A stretch of DNA of 64,000 nucleotides from assembly GCA_910575445.1 (NCBI GenBank), contig CAJTFW010000001.1, positions 248,001 through 312,000 on the forward strand. Direction: 5' to 3'. Every line of letters begins with the position of its first letter. The first letter of the stretch is position 1. This document shows positions 26,000 through 35,885 of this stretch, in pieces. The position numbers were made by a program, and so were the translations under genes. This DNA is from Lachnospiraceae bacterium. Lineage in GTDB: Bacteria > Bacillota > Clostridia > Lachnospirales > Lachnospiraceae. The notes under the pieces were generated by a model that had not been told where the DNA came from, ran no database searches, and saw nothing but the letters and a program-made list of their open reading frames with translations.

Positions 26000-27211
26000 A
26001 TGAACACTGAATTAAAAATGGCGTTGGACATTTTGGAAAAGGAAAAGGACATCAGCAAAGATGTGATGTTGGATGCCATTGAAAATTCCCTGATAACTGC
26101 ATGCAAAGGACATTTTGGTAAGGATACTGATAACTTTCGGGTATCCATTGACAGAGAGACTTGTGAGTTTCATGTGTATGTGGAGAAAAAGGTCGTGGAA
26201 GAGGTTGAAAATGATGTAACAGAGATAAGCCTCGCTGCGGCAAAGCTGATTGACAGCAGATATGAGTTGGATGACATTATACAAGAGGAGGTTAAGTCCA
26301 AGGAATTTGGCCGTATTACCACTCAGAATGCAAGAAATGTAATCCTTCAGAAGATTCGTGAGGAAGAACGTAAAGTGCTGTTTAATCAGTATTACGGTAA
26401 GGAAAAAGACGTGGTTACAGGTGTGGTGCAGCGCTATATTGGTAAAAATGTCAGTGTGAACTTAGGGAAAGTTGATGCTATCTTAAATGAAAATGAGATG
26501 GTAAAAAATGAAGTATTTACCCCTACGGAGCGTATCAAGGTCTATATCTTAGAAGTAAAGGATACTACAAAAGGTCCAAGGATTCTGGTCTCAAGGACAC
26601 ATCCAGAGCTTGTAAAGAGACTGTTTGAGTCTGAGGTGACAGAGGTAAGAGATGGCACGGTGGAGATTAAAAGCATCGCCCGTGAGGCTGGTGCAAGGAC
26701 AAAGATTGCCGTGTGGTCAAATGACCCGGATGTTGACCCGGTAGGAGCCTGTGTGGGATTAAATGGTGCCAGGGTCAATGCTATCGTTAATGAATTAAAA
26801 GGTGAGAAGATAGATATTATCAACTGGAATGAAAATCCAGCCCTTCTAATTGAGAATGCATTAAGTCCTGCCAAAGTCGTTGTCGTCTTGGCAGACCCGG
26901 AGGAAAAGACCGCGAAAGTGGTGGTACCTGACTATCAGTTGTCTCTGGCGATTGGTAAGGAAGGACAGAATGCAAGGCTTGCAGCCAGACTTACAGGCTT
27001 TAAGATTGATATTAAGAGTGAGAGCCAGGCCAATGCGATTGAGGGCTTCTACGAGGGCTTCTACGACGATGAGGAAGATGAGGAAGAAACATACGAAGTA
27101 GAGTATGAGAACAGTGAGAATCTTGGCGAAGAAGACAAAGACGATGAGGCAGAAGAAGATGCCGAGGTGGATGAAGTCTATGAAGATGAAGATCAGGAAG
27201 TGACAGAGTGA
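26000..27211 (+). CDS. nusA: Transcription termination/antitermination factor NusA
   Basis: A 403-residue RNA-polymerase-binding factor affecting pausing, termination and antitermination. Domain order: N-terminal polymerase-binding domain (to about 130), S1 domain ('[20 protein letters not shown]'), two KH domains ('[18 protein letters not shown]' and '[18 protein letters not shown]'), then a strongly acidic tail from about residue 355 with runs of Glu/Asp. The acidic tail replaces the extra repeats seen in Proteobacteria. It overlaps ylxR by 4 bases. Confidence 0.95.
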   Translation: MNTELKMALDILEKEKDISKDVMLDAIENSLITACKGHFGKDTDNFRVSIDRETCEFHVYVEKKVVEEVENDVTEISLAAAKLIDSRYELDDIIQEEVKSKEFGRITTQNARNVILQKIREEERKVLFNQYYGKEKDVVTGVVQRYIGKNVSVNLGKVDAILNENEMVKNEVFTPTERIKVYILEVKDTTKGPRILVSRTHPELVKRLFESEVTEVRDGTVEIKSIAREAGARTKIAVWSNDPDVDPVGACVGLNGARVNAIVNELKGEKIDIINWNENPALLIENALSPAKVVVVLADPEEKTAKVVVPDYQLSLAIGKEGQNARLAARLTGFKIDIKSESQANAIEGFYEGFYDDEEDEEETYEVEYENSENLGEEDKDDEAEEDAEVDEVYEDEDQEVTE

Positions 27212-27486
27212 GTGCAGTGAAAAAGACTCCGATGCGCAAATGCATCGGATGCGGCGAAATGAAAAGTAAAAGGGAGATGCTAAGAGTCTTACGCACAACA
27301 GAGAATGAGATTGTTCTAGATGCCACAGGTCGGAAAAATGGTCGCGGCGCTTATCTGTGTCGCAGTCAGGAATGTTTCCAGAAGGCAGAGAAGTCTAAAG
27401 GGCTTGAGCGGTCTCTAAAAGTGGCAATTCCCAAAGAGGTCTATCAAAGTCTGGAAAAGGAGATTGAAAAGCTTGCAAAAGGATAA
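27208..27486 (+). CDS. ylxR: YlxR family RNA-binding protein (DUF448)
   Basis: A 92-residue basic protein found between nusA and infB in most Firmicutes. 'PMRKCIGCGEMKSKREMLRV' and 'GRGAYLCRSQECFQKA' are the DUF448 signatures. A role as nucleoid-associated or transcription regulator has been proposed. It starts with GTG at 27208, overlapping the nusA stop. Confidence 0.9.
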   Translation: MSAVKKTPMRKCIGCGEMKSKREMLRVLRTTENEIVLDATGRKNGRGAYLCRSQECFQKAEKSKGLERSLKVAIPKEVYQSLEKEIEKLAKG

Positions 27487-27796
27487 GATTCTGTCGTATC
27501 TGGGTCTGGCTACCAAAGCGGGCCAGACAGTGAGCGGAGAATTCTGTGTGGAGAAATCGGTGAGACAAGGAAAAGCAAAGCTGGTTATTGTCTCAAAGGA
27601 TGCTTCTGAGGCTTCCCAAAAAAACTTTCGTAACATTTGTACTTACTATAAAGTGCCGCTGTATTTCTTCGGGAACAGGGAAAAGCTAGGGGCAGTCTGT
27701 GGAAAAGAAAGTAGAGTGTCCATGGCAGTTTTGGATGAAGGGTTGGCGAAAGCGGCCATCCAGCAACTAGAGCTTATGACAAAAGAACTATCATAA
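27473..27796 (+). CDS. ylxQ: L7Ae-family ribosomal-type protein YlxQ
   Basis: A 107-residue protein of the L7Ae/L30e fold, a kink-turn RNA binder. '[18 protein letters not shown]' and '[17 protein letters not shown]' match the family. Start is most likely TTG at 27473 because AAAAGGAG (27455-27462) is then 10 bases away; the in-frame TTG at 27464 is too close. It overlaps ylxR and precedes infB. Confidence 0.87.
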   Translation: MQKDKILSYLGLATKAGQTVSGEFCVEKSVRQGKAKLVIVSKDASEASQKNFRNICTYYKVPLYFFGNREKLGAVCGKESRVSMAVLDEGLAKAAIQQLELMTKELS

Positions 27797-27876
27797 GCTT
27801 AAGAACACGTAAGCATAGCAGATACAAAACGTTATCTATCTGTGCAGAAAGAAAGCAGGTATTGGAGGTAGTAAGT

Positions 27877-30723
27877 ATGTCGAGTAAAAATATTCGCGTA
27901 TATGAGCTCGCGAAGGAGTTAAATAAAACAAGTAAAGAGATTATAGCCGTACTGGCAGAGAAAAATATTGAGGTGACAACACATATGGCAACACTGGAAG
28001 ATAATCAGGCAGCGATGGTGCGTGCTCAGGTCAATAAGACCCTAAAGGCGAAGGAAGAGCCGCAGGCGCCAAAGCAGGAACAGCCTCAGACGCAGGAGCA
28101 AAAACCTGTGCAAAAGAAGAAAAAATTTATCGTGGTGCACAATCCAGAGAACAGTCGTGATAAAAAGAGTCCAGAACGCAGAGTTCTGCCTCGCAAACCC
28201 AAAGAAGAGCGTCCACAGCAGCCTAAGAAAGAGCAGGCAGTAAAACCAGAAGTCAAAGCCCCAGAAGTAAAGAATGAGCCTAAGACTGAGCAGCCAAAGC
28301 AGGAGGTTAAGACAGAGAACAGGAATAAAGCTCCAGAGACTGTGACCGTTCGTAAGGAAGAGCGTCCACAGAACAATCGCCAGGAGAACCGCTCATTTGT
28401 CAGCCGTCCGGGACAGAACAGAACAGACCGCCCACAGGGAGAACGTAGAGATAATAGAAATAACACAGACCGTCCAGGTTACAATCGTTCAGACCGTCCG
28501 CAGGGTGAGAGAAGAGATAATCGCGGAGGCGACCGTCCGGGCTACAATCGTTCAGACCGTCCACAGGGCGAGAGAAGAGATAATCGCGGAGGCGACCGTC
28601 CAGGATATAACCGGAATAACAATACTGGTGATCGTCCAAACTATAACAATCGGAATTATAATAACGACCGTTCACAGGGGAATCGTCAGGATAACCGACA
28701 AGGCGACCGTCCAGGCTACAACCGTTCACAGGGTGGACGCCCGGATAATCGCGGTGGACAGGGGAACAGAGGAAATCTGGGACGTCAGATGAATAAGGCT
28801 TTTGAGACACCAGTTGAGACAAAGCCAGAGAACAGAAGATATGATAATCGGAATCACCAGAAGCAGGAGAAGCAGTATAAAGATGCAGATATCAGTAAGT
28901 TAAAGAGCAAATCTGGCAAGCCAGTCAAGCCAGAGAATCGCCCGGCACCGCCAAAGAAAGAGAATCTAGAGCCAAAGAAACTCTATCTTCCAGAGAACAT
29001 CAGTATTTCTGATTTGGCAGAGCGTATGAAGATTCAACCATCTGTAATTATCAAAAAGCTTTTCCTAGCAGGCAAGATGCTGACGGTAAATTCAGAGCTT
29101 GACTTTGAGTCCGCTGGTGAGATTGCACTGGAATATAATTTTGACCCAGAACCAGAAGTAAAAGAGGATGTTATCGGCAAGATGCTCGAAGACCAGGTAG
29201 ACCCAGAGGAGAGTCTTATGGAGAGAGCGCCGGTTGTCTGTGTTATGGGCCATGTAGACCATGGAAAGACGTCTTTATTAGACGCTATTCGTCATACCAA
29301 TGTTACAGACAAAGAGGCTGGCGGTATCACACAGCATATCGGTGCGTATATGGTAACTGCTGGTGGCAAACCAATTACATTCCTTGACACACCAGGACAT
29401 GAGGCATTTACTGCAATGCGTATGCGCGGTGCAAGCTCTACGGATATTGCAATTTTGGTGGTTGCAGCAGATGATGGGGTAAAGCCACAGACGATTGAGG
29501 CTATCAACCATGCCAAAGCCGCAGAAGTGGAGATTGTTGTAGCAATCAATAAGATTGACAAGCCAGGTGCCAGTGTTGACAAAGTAAAACAGGAGCTGAC
29601 CGAATATGGCTTAATCTCCGAGGACTGGGGCGGAAGTACCATCTGTGTACCAGTGTCTGCAAAGTCCAAAGAAGGTATTGATGACCTTCTTGACATGGTG
29701 TTACTGACTGCAGATGTCTTGGAATTAAAGGCGAATCCAAAGCGCCAGGCAAGAGGTCTTGTCATTGAGGCAGAGCTTGACAAAGGAAAAGGCCCGGTTG
29801 CTACGGTATTAGTACAAAAGGGAACACTGCATATAGGAGACTTTATCTCCGCTGGTGCGTCTTATGGTAAAGTTCGTGCGATGATGGATGACAAAGGACG
29901 CCGTGTCAAAGAGGCTGGTCCTTCGACACCTGTAGAGATTCTTGGCCTGAATGATGTACCGATGGCTGGAGAGATTTTTGTCTCCCCACAGACAGATAAA
30001 GAGGCAAGAACCTTTGCAGAGACCTTTATCAAAGAGAGCAGGGAGAAGATGCTTGAAGATACCAAGCTTAAGATGTCCTTAGATGATTTGTATTCCCAGA
30101 TACAGACCGGCAATCTAAAAGAACTGAATCTGATTATCAAAGCAGATGTGGCGGGTTCTGTGGAGGCAGTTAAGCAGTCACTTCTAAAGCTCTCTAACGA
30201 GGAAGTTGTAGTCAAATGTATCCACGGCGGCGTAGGAGCAGTCAATGAGTCCGATGTTATCTTAGCCAGTGCATCCAAGGCGATTATCATTGGCTTTAAT
30301 GTAAGACCGGATGCGGCTGCCAAAGATACTGCGGAGAGAGAGAAAGTGGACCTTCGTCTGTACCGTGTTATCTATGATGCAATTGAGGACGTGGAGCGGG
30401 CAATGAAGGGCATGTTAGACCCTATCTATGAGGAAAAGGTCATCGGTCATGCAGAGATTCGCCAGATTTTCAAATCCTCCGGTGTGGGAAATATTGCGGG
30501 CTCCTATGTGCTTGATGGTATGTTCCAGAGAGGATGTAAGATTCGTATCTCCAGAGAAGGAAAACAGATTTACGAAGGCGAGTTAGCTTCTCTGAAGCGC
30601 TTTAAAGATGATGTAAAAGAAGTAAAAGCCGGCTACGAATGTGGTCTGGTATTTGAGAAATTCAGCGAGATTCAGGAATTGGATATCGTAGAAGCTTATA
30701 TAATGGTAGAGGTGCCAAGATAG
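27877..30723 (+). CDS. infB: Translation initiation factor IF-2 with long Arg/Asn/Gly-rich repeat region
   Basis: A 948-residue GTPase that places initiator tRNA on the ribosome. An N-terminal IF2_N block ('[17 protein letters not shown]') is followed by a Pro/Lys/Glu-rich linker and then, at roughly residues 165-300, a disordered region of near-identical units built on '[21 protein letters not shown]'. A second IF2_N module ('[22 protein letters not shown]') precedes the G domain: G1 'GHVDHGKTS' at 458, G3 'DTPGHEAF', G4 'NKID'. C-terminal domains II-IV are complete. The ATG at 27877 follows GGAGG; TTG 27862 is less likely. The repeat region is unusual and could vary in length between strains. 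Confidence 0.95.
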   Translation: MSSKNIRVYELAKELNKTSKEIIAVLAEKNIEVTTHMATLEDNQAAMVRAQVNKTLKAKEEPQAPKQEQPQTQEQKPVQKKKKFIVVHNPENSRDKKSPERRVLPRKPKEERPQQPKKEQAVKPEVKAPEVKNEPKTEQPKQEVKTENRNKAPETVTVRKEERPQNNRQENRSFVSRPGQNRTDRPQGERRDNRNNTDRPGYNRSDRPQGERRDNRGGDRPGYNRSDRPQGERRDNRGGDRPGYNRNNNTGDRPNYNNRNYNNDRSQGNRQDNRQGDRPGYNRSQGGRPDNRGGQGNRGNLGRQMNKAFETPVETKPENRRYDNRNHQKQEKQYKDADISKLKSKSGKPVKPENRPAPPKKENLEPKKLYLPENISISDLAERMKIQPSVIIKKLFLAGKMLTVNSELDFESAGEIALEYNFDPEPEVKEDVIGKMLEDQVDPEESLMERAPVVCVMGHVDHGKTSLLDAIRHTNVTDKEAGGITQHIGAYMVTAGGKPITFLDTPGHEAFTAMRMRGASSTDIAILVVAADDGVKPQTIEAINHAKAAEVEIVVAINKIDKPGASVDKVKQELTEYGLISEDWGGSTICVPVSAKSKEGIDDLLDMVLLTADVLELKANPKRQARGLVIEAELDKGKGPVATVLVQKGTLHIGDFISAGASYGKVRAMMDDKGRRVKEAGPSTPVEILGLNDVPMAGEIFVSPQTDKEARTFAETFIKESREKMLEDTKLKMSLDDLYSQIQTGNLKELNLIIKADVAGSVEAVKQSLLKLSNEEVVVKCIHGGVGAVNESDVILASASKAIIIGFNVRPDAAAKDTAEREKVDLRLYRVIYDAIEDVERAMKGMLDPIYEEKVIGHAEIRQIFKSSGVGNIAGSYVLDGMFQRGCKIRISREGKQIYEGELASLKRFKDDVKEVKAGYECGLVFEKFSEIQELDIVEAYIMVEVPR

Positions 30724-30724
30724 A

Positions 30725-31102
30725 ATGAGAAAAAACAGTATTAAAAATACCCGTGTCAGTGGAGAAGTCCAGAAGGTATTGTCGGAGATTATCCGTGGGG
30801 AAATAAAAGACCCGCGCATCAGTCCGCTGACTTCGGTGGTGCAGGTGTATGTGGCTCCTGACTTAAAGACCTGCAAAGCGTTTATCAGCGTCTTAGGTGA
30901 TGAAGAAGCGCAGAAAAATACGCTAGAAGGTCTAAAAAGCGCGGTGGGTTATATTCGCCGTCAGCTTGCAAGGGAGCTAAACCTTAGAAACACGCCGGAG
31001 ATTACCTTTGTACTAGACCAGTCCATTGAATATGGAGTAAATATGTCAAAGCTTATTGATAAGGTTGTCAAAAGCGATGAAAAAGAGGATGATTTAGAAT
31101 GA
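30725..31102 (+). CDS. rbfA: Ribosome-binding factor A
   Basis: A 125-residue KH-like protein for late 30S maturation. 'SEIIRGEIKDPRI' and 'TSVVQVYVAPDLKTCKAFISVLG' are conserved, with 'RRQLARELNLRNTPEITFVLDQSIEYG' in the C-terminal half. One base separates it from infB and its stop overlaps the start of nrnA. Confidence 0.94.
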   Translation: MRKNSIKNTRVSGEVQKVLSEIIRGEIKDPRISPLTSVVQVYVAPDLKTCKAFISVLGDEEAQKNTLEGLKSAVGYIRRQLARELNLRNTPEITFVLDQSIEYGVNMSKLIDKVVKSDEKEDDLE

Positions 31103-32064
31103 TGCAGTTGGATAGAGAATTGCAAGGAGTATCCACAGTTGCCATCTCAGGTCATGTCAGGCCTGACGGCGACTGTGTAGGAGCCTGTGTGGGTCTCTGG
31201 CATTATATCAGAGACAATTTTAAACAGATAGAAGTGGATATTTGGCTGCAAAAGCCGGATGAAAAATTCGCAGTACTAGAGGGTTTTGATAAGATTCGTC
31301 AGGTCTTAGACGAAGAAAAACACTATGATTTGTTTATCTCATTGGACTGTGCAACTTATGAGCGTTTAGGAGAGTCTCTGCGCTATTTTGACAGTGCCAA
31401 AAAGACCATTTGCATTGACCATCATATCAGTAATGCTGGTTATGCCAATCTTAATGAAGTTCAGGCAGATGCAAGCTCCACTTGTGAGGTGCTGTGCAGT
31501 CTGATGAAACCAGAAAATATCCACAAGGAGGCAGCTGCCGCACTCTATACAGGAATAGCACACGATACAGGTGTCTTTCAGTATAGCCTGACTTCTCCTG
31601 ATACGATGCGTACAGCTGCAATGCTGATGGAAAAAGGAATCCCATATACGTATCTGTTGGAGGAAACATTCTATAAGAAGACTTATCGCCAGAACCAGAT
31701 TCTGGGAAAAGCACTCTTAGAAAGTATGCGGATTCTAGATGGCAAAGGCATTGTCAGCGTTGTGCGCAGAAAAGAACTGGAGTTCTTTGGCGTAGAGCCT
31801 GTGGACTTGGATGGGATTGTCAGCCAGCTTCGGATGACAGAAGGAGTAGAAGTAGCCATTTTCCTCTATGAGACAGGGAATCTGGAATTTCGTGTATCCC
31901 TTCGCTCGAGGAATCTGGTAGATGTCAGCGAAGTTGCTTCGTATTTTGGCGGTGGCGGTCATGTGCGTGCTGCCGGTGTTACGATGAAAGGAACGTTTCA
32001 TGATATTGTAAATAACCTGACCCTACATATTGACCATCAGTTGAAGGAGCAGGAAAAGCAGTGA
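31099..32064 (+). CDS. nrnA: Bifunctional oligoribonuclease/PAP phosphatase NrnA (DHH/DHHA1)
   Basis: A 321-residue DHH-family phosphoesterase that degrades short RNAs and 3'-phosphoadenosine-5'-phosphate. The DHH domain shows 'GHVRPDGDCVGACVGL', 'SLDCATYERLG' and 'CIDHHISN'; the DHHA1 domain ends with 'YFGGGGHVRAAGVTMKG', which binds the RNA substrate. It lies in the operon between rbfA and truB, its usual Firmicutes location, with overlapping start and stop codons on both sides. Confidence 0.93.
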   Translation: MMQLDRELQGVSTVAISGHVRPDGDCVGACVGLWHYIRDNFKQIEVDIWLQKPDEKFAVLEGFDKIRQVLDEEKHYDLFISLDCATYERLGESLRYFDSAKKTICIDHHISNAGYANLNEVQADASSTCEVLCSLMKPENIHKEAAAALYTGIAHDTGVFQYSLTSPDTMRTAAMLMEKGIPYTYLLEETFYKKTYRQNQILGKALLESMRILDGKGIVSVVRRKELEFFGVEPVDLDGIVSQLRMTEGVEVAIFLYETGNLEFRVSLRSRNLVDVSEVASYFGGGGHVRAAGVTMKGTFHDIVNNLTLHIDHQLKEQEKQ

Positions 32065-33002
32065 GAAGCGGAGTTATCAATATCTACAAGGAGCGCGGCT
32101 TTACCTCACATGATGTTGTGGCAAAGCTGCGTGGAATCCTAAAACAGAAGAAGATTGGTCATACCGGAACCCTTGATCCGGACGCCGAGGGGGTGCTTCC
32201 TGTATGTCTAGGAAGAGCCACAAAGCTCTGTGATTTATTGACAGACAGGGATAAGACCTATGAAGCGGTGCTTTTACTTGGACAAAGTACCGATACACAG
32301 GATATAACCGGAACGGTGACAGAGCATGCAGAAGTAACGGTAACAGAAGATGAGGTCAAAAAGGCTGTTCTTAGCTTTGTAGGTGACTATTTACAGGTTC
32401 CGCCCATGTATTCTGCACGAAAGGTAAATGGGCAAAAGCTTTGTGACCTAGCAAGAGCAGGAAAAGAAGTGACAAGGGTGGCAAGAGCGGTGACCATCTA
32501 TCAGATTGAGATTTTAGAGATGCAGCTACCCAGGGTGCGGATGTTGGTGTCCTGTTCAAAAGGCACTTATATCCGCACCTTATGTCATGATATTGGAGAA
32601 GTCTTAGGATGTCATGGTTGTATGGAGAAGTTGCTTCGCACAAAAGCAGGTGCTTTTTTGGTGGAGGACAGTCTTACCTTGTCTCAGGTAGAAGAACTTC
32701 GAGATAAAGAGCAGTTAGAGAAAGTAATCATACCGATAGATAAGGTGTTTGATACGCTTCCAAAGGTGCAGCTTCTAAAAGAAAGTGCCAAGCTTGGCCA
32801 TAATGGAAATCCATTTTCTAAAGAGGCGCTTACTAGGCCAGAGATTCTGGAAGGGGAAGTTCGTGTCTATGACAGTGAAGCAGAATTTATCGGAATCTAT
32901 CTCTATCAGCATAAAAAAGGGCAGTATCATCCAGTGAAAATATTTTATGATACCTCTAAGGAAGCGCCATCGAACAAAAAAGAATCGAGAGAACAAGCAT
33001 GA
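32061..33002 (+). CDS. truB: tRNA pseudouridine-55 synthase
   Basis: A 313-residue enzyme that makes the pseudouridine of the T-loop in all tRNAs. The catalytic Asp39 is in 'GHTGTLDPDAEGVLPVCLG'. 'YEAVLLLGQSTDTQDITG' and 'CSKGTYIRTLCHDIG' are further signatures. It starts with GTG at 32061 inside the nrnA stop and its own stop overlaps the ribF start. Confidence 0.95.
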   Translation: MRSGVINIYKERGFTSHDVVAKLRGILKQKKIGHTGTLDPDAEGVLPVCLGRATKLCDLLTDRDKTYEAVLLLGQSTDTQDITGTVTEHAEVTVTEDEVKKAVLSFVGDYLQVPPMYSARKVNGQKLCDLARAGKEVTRVARAVTIYQIEILEMQLPRVRMLVSCSKGTYIRTLCHDIGEVLGCHGCMEKLLRTKAGAFLVEDSLTLSQVEELRDKEQLEKVIIPIDKVFDTLPKVQLLKESAKLGHNGNPFSKEALTRPEILEGEVRVYDSEAEFIGIYLYQHKKGQYHPVKIFYDTSKEAPSNKKESREQA

Positions 33003-33925
33003 ATTACGTAACAGGAACTACCACATTTCAGATAGAATCGCCAAGTGCTGTCAGTCTGGGAAAATTTGACGGACTTCACAGAGGACATAGAGAGCTGATG
33101 AAACATGTGTTAGCCAGGAAAAAAGAAGGATTAACGCCCGTTATCTTTACTTTTGAAAAGAATCCCACCCGAATGTTTCAGGGACTGTCTGGGCAGAATA
33201 TTATGACTAATGAAGAACGAAGGGATTTGTTAGCTGATGCTGGAATAGAGGAGCTGCTAGAATGTCCATTTATCCCTCAAATCTCCCATATGGAGCCAGA
33301 GAGATTTGTAAAAGAGGTGCTAGTAGGACAGCTTCATGCAGCTTTTGTGGCGGTGGGAGAGGATTTTCATTTTGGCTTTCAGAGAAAAGGGGACTGTGCG
33401 ATGTTAAAATCGCTTGGCAAGCAGTATGGATTCTTAGTGGAAGTGGTGAAGAAAGTAAAAAGTCATGGCAGAGATATTAGCAGCACATATGTTCGAGAAG
33501 CGCTTCATGAAGGAAATATTCCTCTGGCCAATGAGCTGTTAGGTTATCGCTATTTTGTAAGTGGCGAAGTCCTGCATGGCAGACAGATTGGAAGAACTTT
33601 AGGACTGCCAACGACGAATCTGTTACCGTCCTCGCAGAAGCTTCTTCCACCCAATGGAGTCTATCTGACAAAGACTTTTTTGGAAGAAGGAGACTATTAT
33701 GGTATCACCAATATTGGCTATAAGCCAACGGTTGGTGGCGAGACACAAAAAGGCGTGGAGACCTTTTTATTTGATTTTCAGGGAGACCTCTACGGACAGA
33801 AGATATGCGTGGAGTTTATCGAATTTGAACGTCCAGAGCAGAAATTTAAGTCTTTAGAGGAGCTAAAGGCGCGAATTTTGTCGGATGTCTATTGGGGGAA
33901 AAGTAAAATTTATGTAAAATCGTAA
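32999..33925 (+). CDS. ribF: Bifunctional riboflavin kinase/FAD synthetase
   Basis: A 308-residue enzyme making FMN and FAD from riboflavin. The N-terminal nucleotidyltransferase domain has 'SLGKFDGLHRGHRELM' and 'ISSTYVREALHEGN'; the C-terminal kinase has 'GRTLGLPTTNLLP' and 'NGVYLTKTF'. Last gene of the operon; a hairpin follows at 33968-33995. Confidence 0.95.
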   Translation: MNYVTGTTTFQIESPSAVSLGKFDGLHRGHRELMKHVLARKKEGLTPVIFTFEKNPTRMFQGLSGQNIMTNEERRDLLADAGIEELLECPFIPQISHMEPERFVKEVLVGQLHAAFVAVGEDFHFGFQRKGDCAMLKSLGKQYGFLVEVVKKVKSHGRDISSTYVREALHEGNIPLANELLGYRYFVSGEVLHGRQIGRTLGLPTTNLLPSSQKLLPPNGVYLTKTFLEEGDYYGITNIGYKPTVGGETQKGVETFLFDFQGDLYGQKICVEFIEFERPEQKFKSLEELKARILSDVYWGKSKIYVKS

Positions 33926-33967
33926 AGAATACTTGTATCTTTTATAAAATTAAGGTAAAGTATAAGT

Positions 33968-33995
33968 AAAGCGTATGTAAAATGCATACGCTTTT
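33968..33995 (+). terminator. Probable terminator of the rimP-ribF operon
   Basis: Perfect 10-bp arms AAAGCGTATG (33968-33977) and CATACGCTTT (33985-33994) around a 7-base loop, with only a short T run. Confidence 0.65.
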
Positions 33996-34038
33996 ATGCT
34001 GTATACATTTAAGGATAAGAGACTAATGAGGTAGTATT

Positions 34039-35679
34039 ATGGAGATTAGTGTTATTGTGTCGCTGATGGGCGGACTTGGGCTTTTCTTGCTTGGAATGAA
34101 GCAGATGAGCGATGGGCTTGAGAAAGCTGCGGGTGCCAAGATGCGTTCTATCTTGGAAGCGGTTACAACAAATCGGTTGTTAGGGACTCTGGTGGGTATT
34201 CTGTTCTGTGCGGTGATTCAGTCATCGAGTGCGACGACGGTTATGGTCGTGAGCTTTGTCAACGCCGGGATGATGACTTTATATCAGGCAGCCGGCGTGA
34301 TTATGGGTGCCAATATCGGTACAACGGTGACTTCACAGCTGGTATCTTTTAACTTGTCTGCATATGCACCCGTATTTTTATTTATTGGCGTAATTCTGAC
34401 ACAGTTTGTAAAGAATGACAGAGTGAAGAAGATTGGTGAAGTTATTCTTGGCTTTGGTGTGCTGTTTATGGGACTTTCGGTGATGTCGGGAAGTATGTCA
34501 AGCCTTAAGGATTCTCCACAGGTGGCAAACCTTTTAGGCGGGCTTACCAATCCGTTTTTAGGTGTGGTGATGGGTACTATCATTACCGCGATTATTCAGA
34601 GTTCTTCTGTAACGGTCAGCATCGTTCTTCTGATGGCACAGCAGGGACTTTTAGAGCTGCCAATTTGTTTTTACATAATTCTGGGATGTAATATCGGAGC
34701 ATGTATGTCAGCGATGTTAGCTTCTCTAAGCGGCAAGAAAGATGCAAAGAGAGCGGCTCTGATTCATCTGTTTTTTAATATTATTGGTACTGTGATTATA
34801 TATCTGGTACTGACAGTAGCTGGCGGACTTGTGTTAGAGATTATTATGAAAATCTCAGGCGGAAATCCTGGGCGCTGCGTTGCAAATGCACATACTTTGT
34901 TTAAAATTTGTCAAGTGATTGTGCTACTTCCATTTACTACATGGATTGTAAAGCTTACCTATCTGGCAGTTCCTGGAGAGGAGACAACCGGAGACAGCAA
35001 ATATCAGCTGTTTTACATCGGCAAGACAGCGATGTTTTCTCCCACAACGGCTGTGATTGAAGCAGTAATGGAGTTAGAGCATATGGGAGCGCTGGCCTAT
35101 GAGAACTTAAACCGGGGACTAAATGCATTGATTGAGCTTGACCAGGCAAAGATTGACAAGGTCTATGAGGTGGAGAAGCAGATTAACTTTATGAATCATG
35201 CGATTACGGATTATCTGGTGAAGATTGGACAGATGACACTGCCGATTGATGACAGCAGAAGCATCGGTGCATTGTTCCATGTAGTCAATGATATTGAGCG
35301 GATTGGAGACCACGCAGAAAACCTTGCGGATTCTGCAAGAAACCGGATAGCGGACAATATCGCGTTTAGCGGCGCAGGGCTTGAGGAACTAAAGGCGATT
35401 AGTGAAAAAGTCAATACGATTTTACAATATTCGATTGATATGTTTGCGCATAATACAAAGCATCATATGCAGGATATTATTGATTTGGAGAATGAGATTG
35501 ATGAGATGGAGCGGCAGTTCCAGAAAAATCATGTAGAACGGTTGACAAAAAATGAATGTACAGCGGCATCAGGGATGTTGTTCTCTGATGCTATCTCAGG
35601 CTTTGAGAGGGTGGCAGACCATGCGACCAATATTGCGTATGCGCTGCTTGAAGAAGCTCCAGAGGAAGAAGAAGATTAA
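34039..35679 (+). CDS. Na+/phosphate cotransporter family protein with PhoU-like domain
   Basis: A 546-residue membrane protein. Residues 1 to about 310 hold eight or nine membrane segments and two inverted repeats with the signature 'QSSSATTVMVVSFVNAGMM' and 'IIQSSSVTVSIVLLMAQQG' of NptA/PNaS-type symporters. Residues about 340-530 are a helical PhoU-like cytoplasmic domain ('LFHVVNDIERIGDHAENLADSA'). It is expected to import phosphate with Na+. A strong terminator follows and the next gene on the other strand is a small lipoprotein. Confidence 0.9.
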   Translation: MEISVIVSLMGGLGLFLLGMKQMSDGLEKAAGAKMRSILEAVTTNRLLGTLVGILFCAVIQSSSATTVMVVSFVNAGMMTLYQAAGVIMGANIGTTVTSQLVSFNLSAYAPVFLFIGVILTQFVKNDRVKKIGEVILGFGVLFMGLSVMSGSMSSLKDSPQVANLLGGLTNPFLGVVMGTIITAIIQSSSVTVSIVLLMAQQGLLELPICFYIILGCNIGACMSAMLASLSGKKDAKRAALIHLFFNIIGTVIIYLVLTVAGGLVLEIIMKISGGNPGRCVANAHTLFKICQVIVLLPFTTWIVKLTYLAVPGEETTGDSKYQLFYIGKTAMFSPTTAVIEAVMELEHMGALAYENLNRGLNALIELDQAKIDKVYEVEKQINFMNHAITDYLVKIGQMTLPIDDSRSIGALFHVVNDIERIGDHAENLADSARNRIADNIAFSGAGLEELKAISEKVNTILQYSIDMFAHNTKHHMQDIIDLENEIDEMERQFQKNHVERLTKNECTAASGMLFSDAISGFERVADHATNIAYALLEEAPEEEED

Positions 35680-35688
35680 TAGAGACAG

Positions 35689-35725
35689 CAACAGGGGACT
35701 GCAAGATGCAGTCCCCTGTTGTTTT
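35689..35725. terminator. Strong terminator after the Na/Pi gene, probably shared with the small lipoprotein gene
   Basis: CAACAGGGGACTGC (35689-35702) and GCAGTCCCCTGTTG (35708-35721) pair perfectly over 14 bp around a 5-base loop; TTTT follows on the plus strand. It also lies just downstream of the minus-strand lipoprotein gene. Confidence 0.88.
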
Positions 35726-35739
35726 AGGTTTTGCATTGG

Positions 35740-35871
35740 TCAGCCAACCATTGTGCAGGTATTGATGACAGTTCCAAAGCCAAAACCTGATCCCATATTC
35801 CTATTCACCGTAGTGGTGCAGCCTGTAAGTAACATCATAACACATAAACATACAATGAGCATTTTTTTCAT
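35740..35871 (-). CDS. Small lipoprotein, 43 residues, unknown function
   Basis: A short minus-strand gene: 'MKKMLIVCLCVMMLLTGCTT' is a complete lipoprotein signal peptide with lipobox 'LLTGC' (Cys18), and the mature part is only about 26 residues ('TTTVNRNMGSGFGFGTVINT' within it, ending 'CTMVG'). GGAGG (35885-35881) lies nine bases before the ATG. A proper signal sequence, ribosome-binding site and shared terminator together make it a likely real gene. It resembles other tiny Gram-positive lipoproteins of entericidin-like size, but no family is recognised. Confidence 0.65.
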   Translation of the reverse strand: MKKMLIVCLCVMMLLTGCTTTVNRNMGSGFGFGTVINTCTMVG

Positions 35872-35885
35872 AAGGATAGACCTCC

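Noticed and set aside
28371-28790. Regular DNA repeats suggesting a CRISPR array
   Set aside because: The repeats are in frame within infB and encode protein repeats; there are no unique spacers of constant length and no cas genes.
28400-28822. 140-codon antisense frame opposite the infB repeats
   Set aside because: Product of the repetitive codons read backwards; no independent support.
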